From Rhizobium sp. WYJ-E13 (GTDB lineage Bacteria; Pseudomonadota; Alphaproteobacteria; Rhizobiales; Rhizobiaceae), in assembly GCF_018987265.1 (NCBI RefSeq), contig NZ_CP076853.1:4022501-4086500 (forward strand): a stretch of DNA of 64,000 nucleotides. The letters are read 5' to 3'. Positions 27,044 to 35,820 of this stretch are shown piece by piece (within the stretch, counting starts at the first letter, position 1; each line of letters opens with the position of its first letter). Under the pieces are notes generated by a model. That model was not told the origin of the DNA and did no database searches. It saw only the letters and a program-made list of their open reading frames with translations. The position numbers and the translations under genes are program-made.

Positions 27044-28050
27044 ACAAGCCAGCCATCGTCCTTGCCATGCAGCCCTCCCGCACGGAACATATCCTGCCGG
27101 AAAAGACCCTTCGCCGGCTGGATCGCATGGGACGTCTTCTCGATGCCGAACCGCTCCAGCGCTTCGATGATGAACGGGCAAAACGCCTGCTGTCCGAGGC
27201 GGAAATCCTGATCACCGGTTGGGGTGCGCCCTATGTCGGTCGCGAGGTTCTGGCACTTGCTCCAAAGCTGAAGCTCGTCGTTCATGCGGCAGGAACGGTA
27301 AAAGGCATCGTCGACCCCTGCATTTTTGAAGCCGGCATCGCGGTCAGCCATGCGGCCGAGGCCAATGCGGTGCCGGTCGCCGAATTCACGCTGGCCGCGA
27401 TCATTTTCGCCGGCAAACATGTCTTCCGCTTTCGCGACCTCTATGTTGCCGACCGGCATCGCGACCGGACCTATCCCATGCAGCGCGAGGCCATCGGCAA
27501 TTATTGCCGCACGGTCGGCATCATCGGTGCTTCACGTATCGGTCGCCGCGTCATCGATCTGTTGAAGCCTTTCGATTATCAGGTGCTGCTATCAGATCCG
27601 ACCATCGACGCCGATCAGGCGCGCGGGATGGACGTTCAGAAGGTCGAGCTCGACGATCTCATGCGCCGGTCGGATATCGTTTCCGTCCATGCGCCTTCGC
27701 TGCCCTCCACCCATCATATGATCAATGCCACGAAGCTGGCGCTGATGAAGGACGGCGCCACGCTGATCAATACCGCGCGCGGTGCGTTGATCGATGAGGT
27801 TGCCTTGCTGGCTGTGCTGAAAACCGGTCGTATCGACGCCGTCATCGACGTGACCGATCCCGAAATACCGGGACCGAATTCGGCTTTCTATGATCTGCCC
27901 AACGTCTTCCTGACGCCGCATATTGCCGGTGCGGTCGGCCTGGAGCGCGCCCGTCTCGGTGAAATGGCAGCGGATGAGGCTGAACGCTTCGTCAAGGGCG
28001 AGCCACTGCTTCACGGGCTCACCCTCGAAAGCCTGGAAAATACTGCCTGA
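27040..28050 (+). CDS. D-isomer 2-hydroxyacid dehydrogenase
   Basis: 336 residues from the ATG overlapping the previous stop. The NAD-binding core is VGIIGASRIGRRVIDLL; the catalytic domain shows SVHAPSLPSTHHMINA, LINTARGALIDEVALLAVL (catalytic Arg) and DVTDPEIPG with FLTPHIAGAVG (Glu/His pair). Such enzymes reduce or oxidise 2-hydroxy acids such as glyoxylate, phosphoglycerate or sugar acids. Its operon suggests a sugar-acid substrate; this is inference. Confidence 0.9.
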   Translation: MNKPAIVLAMQPSRTEHILPEKTLRRLDRMGRLLDAEPLQRFDDERAKRLLSEAEILITGWGAPYVGREVLALAPKLKLVVHAAGTVKGIVDPCIFEAGIAVSHAAEANAVPVAEFTLAAIIFAGKHVFRFRDLYVADRHRDRTYPMQREAIGNYCRTVGIIGASRIGRRVIDLLKPFDYQVLLSDPTIDADQARGMDVQKVELDDLMRRSDIVSVHAPSLPSTHHMINATKLALMKDGATLINTARGALIDEVALLAVLKTGRIDAVIDVTDPEIPGPNSAFYDLPNVFLTPHIAGAVGLERARLGEMAADEAERFVKGEPLLHGLTLESLENTA

Positions 28051-28056
28051 GGCCTC

Positions 28057-29331
28057 TTACGACGCCTTTAGGGAGTTCGGCGAACCGTCATTGGCAAGCT
28101 CCGGCATAAGGTCGGAAATGTTGACGACCTTGCCGCTGCGCGAGCTCGTCAGCGCTGCGATGCCGCAAAGCACGGACATGGCGCCGGCGCGCGTACCGGC
28201 CCGCTGCGCGAGTTTGTCCTGCATGTCGGGCTTGAAGATCATGTTGCGCATCCGGTCGTCGCCGCCATAGTGGCCGCCCGAGGAATGCGGCACCTTGATG
28301 CGTTCGACCGCTTCCTTGCCATGCGGGAAGTTGCGAATCAGCAGGATCGTGTCTTCCCTCGGCTCTTCCCAGGGCTGCGCCTCATACTGGCGGATCTCGA
28401 TGCGACCTTTGGTGCCGTTGAAAGCCAGATGATGACCTTCGATCGGCTGGAACGTGTTCAGAGAATAGGAAACATGGACATTGTTGCGATAGCGGATGGA
28501 AACGGCCATCGTATCGGGAATGTCGATGTCTTCGCGGAAAACGCAGCCATCGCGGAAATAGCCATCGATCTTCGAGGGATCTTCATAGAGCGTGTCGAGG
28601 AAGGGATCCCCTTCGAGATCGAGATAGTAGTCGCAGTCCTGCGTGTGCGAACAGAGCTTGCAGCGCGGGCCGCTGAAGGGTCCCTTGCGGCCGTAATTCT
28701 GCAAGTCGGCAAAGGAGGTCACGGCGTCAGGATCGCTATCGAGGTACCAGTTCAAAAGGTCGAAATGATGCGTCGCCTTGTGAACGAAGAGACTGCCGGA
28801 ATTTTCCGTATAGGCATGCCAGCGGCGGAAATAATCGGCGCCATGCTTGGTGTTGAGGTACCAATGGAAATCGACCGAGGTGACGCGGCCAATCTCGCCG
28901 GAATTCAGGAGTTCCTTGATCTTGGCTGCCGTTGGCGCATAGCGATAGTTGAAGGAAACGTCGACCCGGCGGCCGGTACGCTTTTCGGCATCCAGGATTC
29001 GGCGAATCTTTTCGACCGTAGTGGTCATCGGCTTCTCGGTGATCACGTCGATACCGGATTCCAAGGCACGCACGATGATATCGTCATGCGTATGGTCGGG
29101 CGTGCAGACGATCACCAGATCCGGCTTCTGCTCCGTCAGCATCGCATCGATGTTTTCATAAAGCGGCGCATTGCTGCCGATCATGGTGCGGGCACGCTCG
29201 CCGCGCAGCGAATTCTTCTCGACGATCGCAGTCAGGTCGACATGCTCGCGCCAGCCAGCCAAAAGGTCCTTGCCCCACATTGTGGTGCCACGGTTACCGG
29301 TGCCGATCAGGGCAAAACGGCGCTTCTCCAT
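28057..29331 (-). CDS. Gfo/Idh/MocA family oxidoreductase
   Basis: 424 residues; aaggaggaatcattcg precedes the ATG. The Rossmann motif is FALIGTGNRGTTMWG, the signature EKP is in DVITEKPMTTT, and the C-terminal domain contains SFNYRYAPTAAKIKELL and HKATHHFDLLNWYL. The family oxidises sugars and cyclitols with NAD(P). Four Cys/His residues near 225-235 (GPRCKLCSHTQDC) look like a possible metal-binding insertion, which is unusual. It is the last gene of the leftward operon and is convergent with the 2-hydroxyacid dehydrogenase. Confidence 0.9.
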   Translation of the reverse strand: MEKRRFALIGTGNRGTTMWGKDLLAGWREHVDLTAIVEKNSLRGERARTMIGSNAPLYENIDAMLTEQKPDLVIVCTPDHTHDDIIVRALESGIDVITEKPMTTTVEKIRRILDAEKRTGRRVDVSFNYRYAPTAAKIKELLNSGEIGRVTSVDFHWYLNTKHGADYFRRWHAYTENSGSLFVHKATHHFDLLNWYLDSDPDAVTSFADLQNYGRKGPFSGPRCKLCSHTQDCDYYLDLEGDPFLDTLYEDPSKIDGYFRDGCVFREDIDIPDTMAVSIRYRNNVHVSYSLNTFQPIEGHHLAFNGTKGRIEIRQYEAQPWEEPREDTILLIRNFPHGKEAVERIKVPHSSGGHYGGDDRMRNMIFKPDMQDKLAQRAGTRAGAMSVLCGIAALTSSRSGKVVNISDLMPELANDGSPNSLKAS

Positions 29332-29377
29332 CGAATGATTCCTCCTTCATACGTGATGAAACGGATTGGATTTAAAA

Positions 29378-30208
29378 CTAGATCTGGCAGCAGTTCCTGA
29401 AGCGCTCGACGCAGGTGGCGATCACCTCGTCGGCGGGACGCTTCCACCAGTTCTCGGCAGAGAAGATTTCGACCTCCTGCGCGCCGAAGAAGCCGGCGGC
29501 CTCCACCATCCGTCTTATGCCTTTGAGATCGATCACGCCATCGCCCATCATGCCGCGGTCGAGCAGCATGTCCTTGGTCGGTGCCAGCCAGTCGCAGATA
29601 TGGTGGGCAAAGATGCGGTTCATGCGTCCGGCGCGGGCAATCTGGTTGGCAAGATCGGGATCCCACCAGACGTGGTAGACATCGACGGCAACGCCGACAT
29701 CCTCGCCGAGTTGCTCGCACATGTCGAGGGCCTGGCCAAGCGTGTTCACGCAGGCGCGATCGGCGGCATACATCGGATGCAGCGGCTCGATTGCGAGTTT
29801 CACGCCCGCAGCCTGTGCATGCGGCAGCACGGCAGCGATGCCGTCAAACACCATCTGTCGGGCAGCGGCGATATCCTTCGAACTGCCTGGCAGACCGCCG
29901 ACGACGAGCACCAGGCAATCAGCTGAAAACGCTGCCGCCTCATCGATGGCGCGCCTGTTGTCGTCGAGGTTCTTCTGCCAGTCGGCCTCGTTCGCGGCCG
30001 GAAAGAAACCGCCACGGCAAAACCCGGTCAGCCTGATGCCGTTCGACTTGACGATCCTCACTGCCTCGTCGAGACCGGCCTTGGCGACCTGATCGCGCCA
30101 TGGCGCGATCGAGGTGATGCCATGTTTCAGGCAAATATCGACGGCTTCGGCAAAACCGCATTGCTCACGGATCGTCGCAAGGTTGATCGAAAGTCCTTCG
30201 ACCTGCAT
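29378..30208 (-). CDS. Sugar phosphate isomerase/epimerase (xylose-isomerase-like barrel)
   Basis: 276 residues of the AP-endonuclease-2-like TIM barrel group. Likely metal ligands are visible as Glu in LAIEPLHPMY, Asp/His in VGVAVDVYHVWWD, His in RIFAHHICDW and Glu in EVEIFSAENWW. Members isomerise or epimerise keto sugars, or act as 3-keto-sugar eliminases, after a Gfo/Idh/MocA dehydrogenase. It sits between the DUF993 gene and such a dehydrogenase. Confidence 0.85.
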   Translation of the reverse strand: MQVEGLSINLATIREQCGFAEAVDICLKHGITSIAPWRDQVAKAGLDEAVRIVKSNGIRLTGFCRGGFFPAANEADWQKNLDDNRRAIDEAAAFSADCLVLVVGGLPGSSKDIAAARQMVFDGIAAVLPHAQAAGVKLAIEPLHPMYAADRACVNTLGQALDMCEQLGEDVGVAVDVYHVWWDPDLANQIARAGRMNRIFAHHICDWLAPTKDMLLDRGMMGDGVIDLKGIRRMVEAAGFFGAQEVEIFSAENWWKRPADEVIATCVERFRNCCQI

Positions 30209-30238
30209 GTCATTCTCCTCCCATTGCCGTGCCGGCGA

Positions 30239-31402
30239 TCAGTGAACGCCGTTGACAGCAAGCACGTGTTTCATGCGCGCGGTTGCCATTTCCGGATCGG
30301 CGAGAACGCGGGCCTTGTCGGCCAGGCGGAAAAGCTCCGCCAGATGCGTCATAGAACGCGTGCTCTGCTGGCCGCCGATCATCGTGAAATGATCCTGCAG
30401 GCCGTTGAGATAGGCGAGGAAGACGACGCCGGTCTTGTAGAAGCGGGTGGGGGTCTTGAAGATGTGGCGCGACAGCGGAACGGTCGGCTCGAGCAGGTCG
30501 AAGAACTCGTGGTTGCTCTTGCGGCCGAGTGCCTCGAGCGCAGCGGAAGCCGCCGGTGCGATGGCGTCGAAAATGCCGAGCAGCGCGTCCGAATGTCCCT
30601 GCTCGTCGCCGGCGATCAGTTCGGCGTAGTTGAAGTCGTCGCCGGTATACATGCGCACGCCCTTCGGCAGTTGCCGGCGCATCGTCACTTCCTTCTCCTT
30701 GGAAAGAAGCGAGATTTTGATGCCGTCGACTTTGGCGGCATTGGCCTCAATCACCTGCAGGCAGGTTTCCATCGCCTTCAGGTGGTCGCCATTGCCCCAA
30801 TAGCCGGCCAGTGCCGGGTCGAACATTTCGCCGAGCCAGTGGATGACGACGGGTTCCTTTACCTGGCGAAGGATGCGGTCATAGACCTTGATATAATCGT
30901 CCGGCCCCTTGGCTGCTGCAGCCAGGGCACGGCTTGCCATGAGGATGATGCGACCACCAGCGGCTTCCACCGTCTCGATCTGTTCCTCGTAAGCCCGGAT
31001 GATCGTGTCGATCGTCACGTCGGGGCCGGGCGTCAGATGGTCGGTACCGGCGCCGCAGGCAATCTGCGCGTCCTTGCGGGAGGCGGCTTCACCAAGTGCG
31101 TGGCGGATAAGCTCGCGGGCCTCCGGCCAGCCAAGCCCCATGCCGCGCTGCGCCGTATCCATCGCTTCGGCAACGCCGAGACCGAGGTCCCAGAGGCGAT
31201 GGCGGAAAGCGAGCGTGCGTTCCCAGTCGATCGCCGGGGTCAGCCAGGGATCGTTGTCGGCCAGCGGATCGGCGACGACATGGGCGGCGGCAAAGGCGAT
31301 GCGCGGGAAGCTCTTAGCGTCCCGCTTCTTGAGTTCGATCGGCGTGCCGGTCGGCGTATAGGGGACGATCTTGCCGTCCAGGGGAAGATTGATCGTCGTC
31401 AC
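30239..31402 (-). CDS. DUF993, dihydrodipicolinate-synthase-like protein
   Basis: 387 residues. The DUF993 pattern is recognisable from PRIAFAAAHVVADPLAD near the start, ACGAGTDHL in the middle and PTVPLSRHIFKTPTRFYKTGVVFLAYLNGLQDHF near the end. The group is related to class I aldolases of the dihydrodipicolinate synthase type, whose Schiff-base Lys cleaves or forms C-C bonds with pyruvate-like products. The reaction for DUF993 is unassigned. It is three bases after the upstream dehydrogenase stop, so tightly co-transcribed. Confidence 0.82.
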   Translation of the reverse strand: MTTINLPLDGKIVPYTPTGTPIELKKRDAKSFPRIAFAAAHVVADPLADNDPWLTPAIDWERTLAFRHRLWDLGLGVAEAMDTAQRGMGLGWPEARELIRHALGEAASRKDAQIACGAGTDHLTPGPDVTIDTIIRAYEEQIETVEAAGGRIILMASRALAAAAKGPDDYIKVYDRILRQVKEPVVIHWLGEMFDPALAGYWGNGDHLKAMETCLQVIEANAAKVDGIKISLLSKEKEVTMRRQLPKGVRMYTGDDFNYAELIAGDEQGHSDALLGIFDAIAPAASAALEALGRKSNHEFFDLLEPTVPLSRHIFKTPTRFYKTGVVFLAYLNGLQDHFTMIGGQQSTRSMTHLAELFRLADKARVLADPEMATARMKHVLAVNGVH

Positions 31403-31405
31403 GGC

Positions 31406-32554
31406 TCAGAACTCCAGCGTGGGAACGTCGAGCCAGCGGCGCTCGGCCCAGGATTTCAGGCCGAGTTCTGCAAGCTGTACCCCCTTGGCGCCGGCTTCCA
31501 GGCCATAGGGCCAGGGAGCGTCCTCGACGACGTGACGGATGAACATTTCCCACTGCGCCTTGAAGCCATTGTCGAAGACCTGCGTATCCGGCACTTCTTC
31601 CCAGGTCTCGTAAAAATCGATCGTCTGCGGCTGGTCGGGGTTCCAGACCGGCTTCGGCGTATTGACGCGGTGCTGGCTCCAGCATTTGGTGAGGCCCGCG
31701 ACAGCGGAGCCATGCGTACCGTCCACCTGGAAGGTCACGAGGTCGTCGCGGCGCACGCGCACGGCCCAGGACGAGTTGACCTGCGCGATCACGCCGCCTT
31801 CCAGCTCGAAGGTCGCATAGGCCGCGTCGTCGGTGTCGCAGTTATACGGCTTGCCCTGCTCGTCGATGCGCGTTGGAATATGCGTAGCGCCCATGCAGGA
31901 AACAGCCCTCACTTCGCCGAAGAGATTGTCGAGCACATAGCGCCAGTGGCACAGCATATCGAGGATGATGCCGCCGCCATCGGCCTTGCGGTAGTTCCAG
32001 GACGGACGCTGGGCCGGAACGCCCCAGTCGCCTTCGAAGACCCAGTAGCCGAATTCTCCGCGCACCGAGAGGATCTTGCCGAAGAAGCCGGAATCACGCA
32101 GCAGCGCCAGCTTGCGCAGGCCGGGCAGGAAGAGCTTGTCCTGTACCACGCCGTGCTTGAGGCCGGAGGCGCGCGCCTTACGGGCTAGGTCGATCGCAAC
32201 CTGCAGATCGTCGGAGATAGGCTTTTCGCAATAGACGTGCTTGCCGGCATCGAGCGCCTTGGAGAGCAGCTCTGCGCGCATCAGCGTCGTTCCGGCATCG
32301 AAGAAAATGGCGTCATCGGGATTGGCGAGTGCCGCGTCGAGATCGGTCGACCAGCGCTTGATGTTATGCTTGCGGGCAAGCTCCTCCATCTTTCCGCCGT
32401 TGCGGCCGACGATGATCGGATCGATTTCCAGTTTCTCGCCTGATTTCAGAGTAATGCCACCTTGATCGCGAAAGGCGAGGATCGAGCGAACGAGGTGCTG
32501 GTTGTAGCCCATACGGCCGGTAACGCCGTGCAAAATGATCCCCAAACGTGCCAC
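31406..32554 (-). CDS. Gfo/Idh/MocA family oxidoreductase
   Basis: 382 residues from a GTG at 32554, chosen because gggaggaaaaa directly precedes it; the open frame runs further but crosses the operator. N-terminal VTGRMGYNQHLVRSIL, then CEKPISDD as the EKP signature, and PSWNYRKADGGGIILDMLCHWRYVLDNLFG in the substrate domain. The glycine pattern of the nucleotide site is less standard than in its two relatives here. It is the first gene of the leftward catabolic operon. Confidence 0.88.
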   Translation of the reverse strand: MARLGIILHGVTGRMGYNQHLVRSILAFRDQGGITLKSGEKLEIDPIIVGRNGGKMEELARKHNIKRWSTDLDAALANPDDAIFFDAGTTLMRAELLSKALDAGKHVYCEKPISDDLQVAIDLARKARASGLKHGVVQDKLFLPGLRKLALLRDSGFFGKILSVRGEFGYWVFEGDWGVPAQRPSWNYRKADGGGIILDMLCHWRYVLDNLFGEVRAVSCMGATHIPTRIDEQGKPYNCDTDDAAYATFELEGGVIAQVNSSWAVRVRRDDLVTFQVDGTHGSAVAGLTKCWSQHRVNTPKPVWNPDQPQTIDFYETWEEVPDTQVFDNGFKAQWEMFIRHVVEDAPWPYGLEAGAKGVQLAELGLKSWAERRWLDVPTLEF

Positions 32555-32618
32555 TTTTTCCTCCCTGGAAGCTTTTATGCGTCGGGAGCGGGCAGTCAGG
32601 CCCGGCCCTCCCGAGCCG

Positions 32619-32634
32619 GTAACTAAACAGTTAC
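32619..32634. promoter_or_regulatory. Candidate TetR operator, left copy
   Basis: GTAACT-aaac-AGTTAC is a perfect palindrome 65 bases upstream of the leftward operon start. It matches the site at 33488-33503 in 12 of 16 positions, including both arms but one base on each side. The TetR gene lies between the two sites. Confidence 0.65.
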
Positions 32635-32687
32635 TTGATGACAGAAGAGGAATATTGCTGTCAATAGCCAATTCGGTTTTTTGAAAA

Positions 32688-33362
32688 TCAGCGCTTTATC
32701 GAAGCGAGCGTGACGTGAACGATATGTCGTTCCCATGCTTCGAGATTGGCAGGCGTGATGAGATCGCGGCCGAAGATCGTCGAGAGCGTGTACTGGTTGG
32801 ACAGGTAGAAATAGCCGAGCGAGGCGATTGTCAGATAGACCTGCAGCGGGTCGGCGGTCTCTATGAAGACACCCGCTTTCTTACCTTCTTCCAGTACCTG
32901 CGAAAGCTCGCCGATCAGATGCGAATGCAATTCCTTGAGCCGCACAGACTGGCGCAGCCAGCGGGCGCGATGCAGGTTTTCCGTACCGAGCAGGCTGAGG
33001 AACTCCGGATGCTGCAGGAAGTAGCGCCAAGTGAAGAGGGCAAGTTCCCCAATGCCTTCCTCGGGGCTGCGAGTACCGATATTCAGCGCGCGCTCTGCGG
33101 TGCGGATGCTGACATAGGCCTCCTCCAGCACGCGCAGGTAGAGTTGCTCCTTGTCGCCGAAATAGTGGTAGAGCATGCGTTTGTTGGTGCCGGCGCGCTC
33201 GGCGATGGAATCGACCCGCGCGCCACCCATGCCGTTTTCGGCAAATTCCCGTGTGGCGGCCTCAAGAATGGCTGCGCGGGTGCGCTCCGGATCGCGTTGG
33301 GCGATTCGCTCAGCGGACGGACGCTTGGTCTTCTTTTTTGCGCTCTCCCCAGTGTCGTTCAT
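32688..33362 (-). CDS. TetR-family transcriptional regulator
   Basis: 224 residues from the ATG at 33362, preceded by agaggaaatcgc; the open frame further upstream is not needed. The N-terminal helix-turn-helix reads ILEAATREFAENGMGGARVDSIAERAGTNKRMLYHYFGDKEQLYLRVLE. The C-terminal half fits a YcdC/RutR-like ligand domain (FTWRYFLQHPEFLSLLGTENLHRARWLRQS). It sits between the leftward catabolic operon and the rightward transporter operon and has the same direction as the former. It probably represses both. Confidence 0.92.
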   Translation of the reverse strand: MNDTGESAKKKTKRPSAERIAQRDPERTRAAILEAATREFAENGMGGARVDSIAERAGTNKRMLYHYFGDKEQLYLRVLEEAYVSIRTAERALNIGTRSPEEGIGELALFTWRYFLQHPEFLSLLGTENLHRARWLRQSVRLKELHSHLIGELSQVLEEGKKAGVFIETADPLQVYLTIASLGYFYLSNQYTLSTIFGRDLITPANLEAWERHIVHVTLASIKR

Positions 33363-33487
33363 GCGATTTCCTCTACTTCCCATGTTGCGCTCATAAGGCT
33401 TAAGCGGAAGAATGTAAAAAGCCGATTTGGTCAGAGAAACCGGGCCAGCAACACCGCTTGACAGCCCGGATGCTTTGAACATAACTT

Positions 33488-33503
33488 GTAACCAATTAGT
33501 TAT
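33488..33503. promoter_or_regulatory. Candidate TetR operator, right copy
   Basis: GTAACC-aatt-AGTTAT, an imperfect palindrome of the same pattern as the left copy, lies between the TetR gene and the binding-protein gene, 65 bases before the latter. It could also serve the TetR promoter. Confidence 0.6.
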
Positions 33504-33567
33504 TTGTTGCAAGGTGGCTAATTCGGAAGCGTGTGGAGGCGCTTCCTGTTGGGAGGAGGAAACCAAT

Positions 33568-34854
33568 ATGTCTTTTCGTGTAAGCAGACGTAATTTCATG
33601 GCGGGCGGAGCAACGCTCCTTTCGCTTTCGGCGCTTGGAAACAGCGCTTTTGCCCAGGAAAACCGCCTGCGCCTCATCTGGTGGGGCTCCCAGCCGCGCG
33701 CTGACCGCACCAACAAGGTCTCCGACCTTTTCAAGGCGCAGCACAGCGGCGTTTCGATCACCGGTGAATTCCTCGGATGGGCCGATTACTGGCCGCGCCT
33801 TGCCACACAGGTGGCCGGGCGCAACGCCCCCGACGTCATTCAGATGGATTATCGCTACATCGTCGAATATGCCCGGCGTGGCGCTCTCGCTCCGCTGGAA
33901 TCCTATATGCCCTCGAAGCTGCAGCTCGATGATTTCGACCCGGCGCAGATCGAAGGTGGTAAGGTCGATGGTCATTTCTATGGTGTCAGCCTCGGCGCAA
34001 ACTCGGCGGCGACCGTCATCAACACAGTCGCCTTCAAGGAAGCCGGCATCGACGTGCCGACGAACAAGACGACCTGGGAAGAATTCGGCAAGATCGGCGC
34101 CGAAATCACCAAAGCCGGCAAGCGCAAGGGCTATTTCGGCTTTGCCGATGGCAGCGGCGGCGAGCCGCTCTTCGAAAACTATCTGCGCCAGCGCGGCAAG
34201 GCGCTGTACACGGCGGATTCGAAGATTGCTTTCACTGCCGAGGACGCTTCGGAATGGTTCGACATGTGGGCCAAATTCCGTGAAGCCGGCGCCTGCGTAA
34301 CGCCCGACATTCAGGCGCTCTACAAGGATACGATCGATACCAGCCCGCTCACCGTCGGAAAGGCTGCCTGCGATTACGCCCACTCCAACCAGTTCGTTGG
34401 CTATCAGGCGATAGTCAAGGACAAACTGATGCTCAGCAACTACATGAGGATCAAGCCGGACTCGAAGGGTGGCCACTACCGCAAGCCTTCGATGTTCTTC
34501 TCGGTCTCCGCACAGTCAAAGGTGATCGATCAGGCTGTCGATTACGTCAACTTCTTCGTCAAGAATCCCGATGCTGCCAAGATCCTCGACGTCGAACGCG
34601 GCATTCCGGAATCCAAGGCGATGCGTGAGGTCGTTGCCGGCACGCTCGACGAAACCGGTAAGGTCCCGCTCGAATATGTCAGCGGCCTTGGCGATCTCGC
34701 CGGCCCGCTTCCGCCCCCGCCGCCGACCGGCGCCGGCGAAGGCCAGGTCGTGCTGCGCACCATCTCTGAACAGGTCGCCTTTGGCCAGCTCAAGCCTGCC
34801 GATGCCGGCAAGCAACTCGTGGATGAAATCACGCGAATTCTCGCGCGGGGTTGA
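33568..34854 (+). CDS. Sugar ABC transporter substrate-binding protein
   Basis: 428 residues; gggaggaggaaacc precedes the ATG at 33568. A Tat-type signal (VSRRNFMAGGATLLSLSALG, cleavage near AFA-QE) is followed by a family 1 solute-binding fold (LIWWGSQPRADRTNKVSDLF, NYLRQRGKALY, NQFVGYQAIVKDKL). The C-terminal Pro run (PLPPPPPTGAG) is also found, shorter, in its paralogue at 22702. First gene of an operon with two permeases, a dehydrogenase and an ATPase. The ligand is probably an oligosaccharide or sugar acid. Confidence 0.93.
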   Translation: MSFRVSRRNFMAGGATLLSLSALGNSAFAQENRLRLIWWGSQPRADRTNKVSDLFKAQHSGVSITGEFLGWADYWPRLATQVAGRNAPDVIQMDYRYIVEYARRGALAPLESYMPSKLQLDDFDPAQIEGGKVDGHFYGVSLGANSAATVINTVAFKEAGIDVPTNKTTWEEFGKIGAEITKAGKRKGYFGFADGSGGEPLFENYLRQRGKALYTADSKIAFTAEDASEWFDMWAKFREAGACVTPDIQALYKDTIDTSPLTVGKAACDYAHSNQFVGYQAIVKDKLMLSNYMRIKPDSKGGHYRKPSMFFSVSAQSKVIDQAVDYVNFFVKNPDAAKILDVERGIPESKAMREVVAGTLDETGKVPLEYVSGLGDLAGPLPPPPPTGAGEGQVVLRTISEQVAFGQLKPADAGKQLVDEITRILARG

Positions 34855-34860
34855 TCTTAT

Positions 34861-35820
34861 ATGACAAATGCGATGCGCACGTCCGCAGGGACGGTAACAG
34901 TGGAAAGATATCAGGGGGTACGGGCTGACGGACGCTTCCGGCGCCTCTGGAATGCCAATGCTCCCGGCTATCTCTTTCTGCTTCCCTGGCTCATAGGTTT
35001 TTTTGGCCTGACACTCGGCCCGGCCCTGATTTCGCTCTACCTGTCCTTCACCGACTTCGACATGCTGAGGGCGCCGGGTTGGGTAGGAGCGGCAAATTAC
35101 GTGCGCATCGCCACAGCCGATCCGAAATTCGCATCGGCCATGTCCGTCACGTTGACCTATGTCGTGCTGTCGGTTCCCTTCAAGCTGACCTTCGCGCTGC
35201 TCGTCGCACTGGCCCTGAACCGAGGCCTGCGCGGCCTGCCGATCTACCGCGCGATCTTCTACCTTCCGTCGCTTCTCGGCGGCAGCGTGGCGATCGCCGT
35301 GCTGTGGCGCCAGCTTTTCGCCAGCGATGGCCTCGTCAACGCCGCACTCTCGCATTTCGGCATTGTCGGCCCGAGCTGGATTTCGCATCCGAGCTATTCG
35401 ATCTATACGCTGGTCGCGCTCTCCGTCTGGCAGTTCGGCTCGCCGATGATCATTTTCCTGGCCGGTCTGCGCCAGATCCCTCAGGACATGTATGAGGCCG
35501 CAAGCCTCGACGGCGCCTCGAAACTCCGCCAGTTCTACAAGATCACGCTGCCGCTTCTGACACCGGTGATCTTCTTCAACGCCGTCGTCCAGACGATCGA
35601 TGCCTTCAAGGCCTTTACGCCGGCCTTCATCATCTCCGGCGGCACAGGCGGCCCGATCAATTCGACGCTCTTCTACACGCTCTATCTCTATCAGGAAGCC
35701 TTCGGCAATTTCCGCATGGGCTATGCCTCGGCGCTCGCCTGGATCCTCGTGGTGATCATCGCGATCTTCACCACCTTCTCCTTCCTGACCTCGCGCTACT
35801 GGGTGCATTACGATGACTGA
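34861..35820 (+). CDS. Sugar ABC transporter permease (MalF-type)
   Basis: 319 residues with six predicted membrane helices, beginning APGYLFLLPWLIGFFGLTLGPALISLYLSF. The ATPase-docking EAA loop is YEAASLDGASKLRQFYKITLPLL at about 213-235. It pairs with the next permease, whose start overlaps its last bases. Together they form the inner-membrane channel. Confidence 0.93.
   Translation: MTNAMRTSAGTVTVERYQGVRADGRFRRLWNANAPGYLFLLPWLIGFFGLTLGPALISLYLSFTDFDMLRAPGWVGAANYVRIATADPKFASAMSVTLTYVVLSVPFKLTFALLVALALNRGLRGLPIYRAIFYLPSLLGGSVAIAVLWRQLFASDGLVNAALSHFGIVGPSWISHPSYSIYTLVALSVWQFGSPMIIFLAGLRQIPQDMYEAASLDGASKLRQFYKITLPLLTPVIFFNAVVQTIDAFKAFTPAFIISGGTGGPINSTLFYTLYLYQEAFGNFRMGYASALAWILVVIIAIFTTFSFLTSRYWVHYDD

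Noticed and set aside
30122..32188. A 688-codon plus-strand frame
   Set aside because: It is antisense to three catabolic genes with clear motifs.
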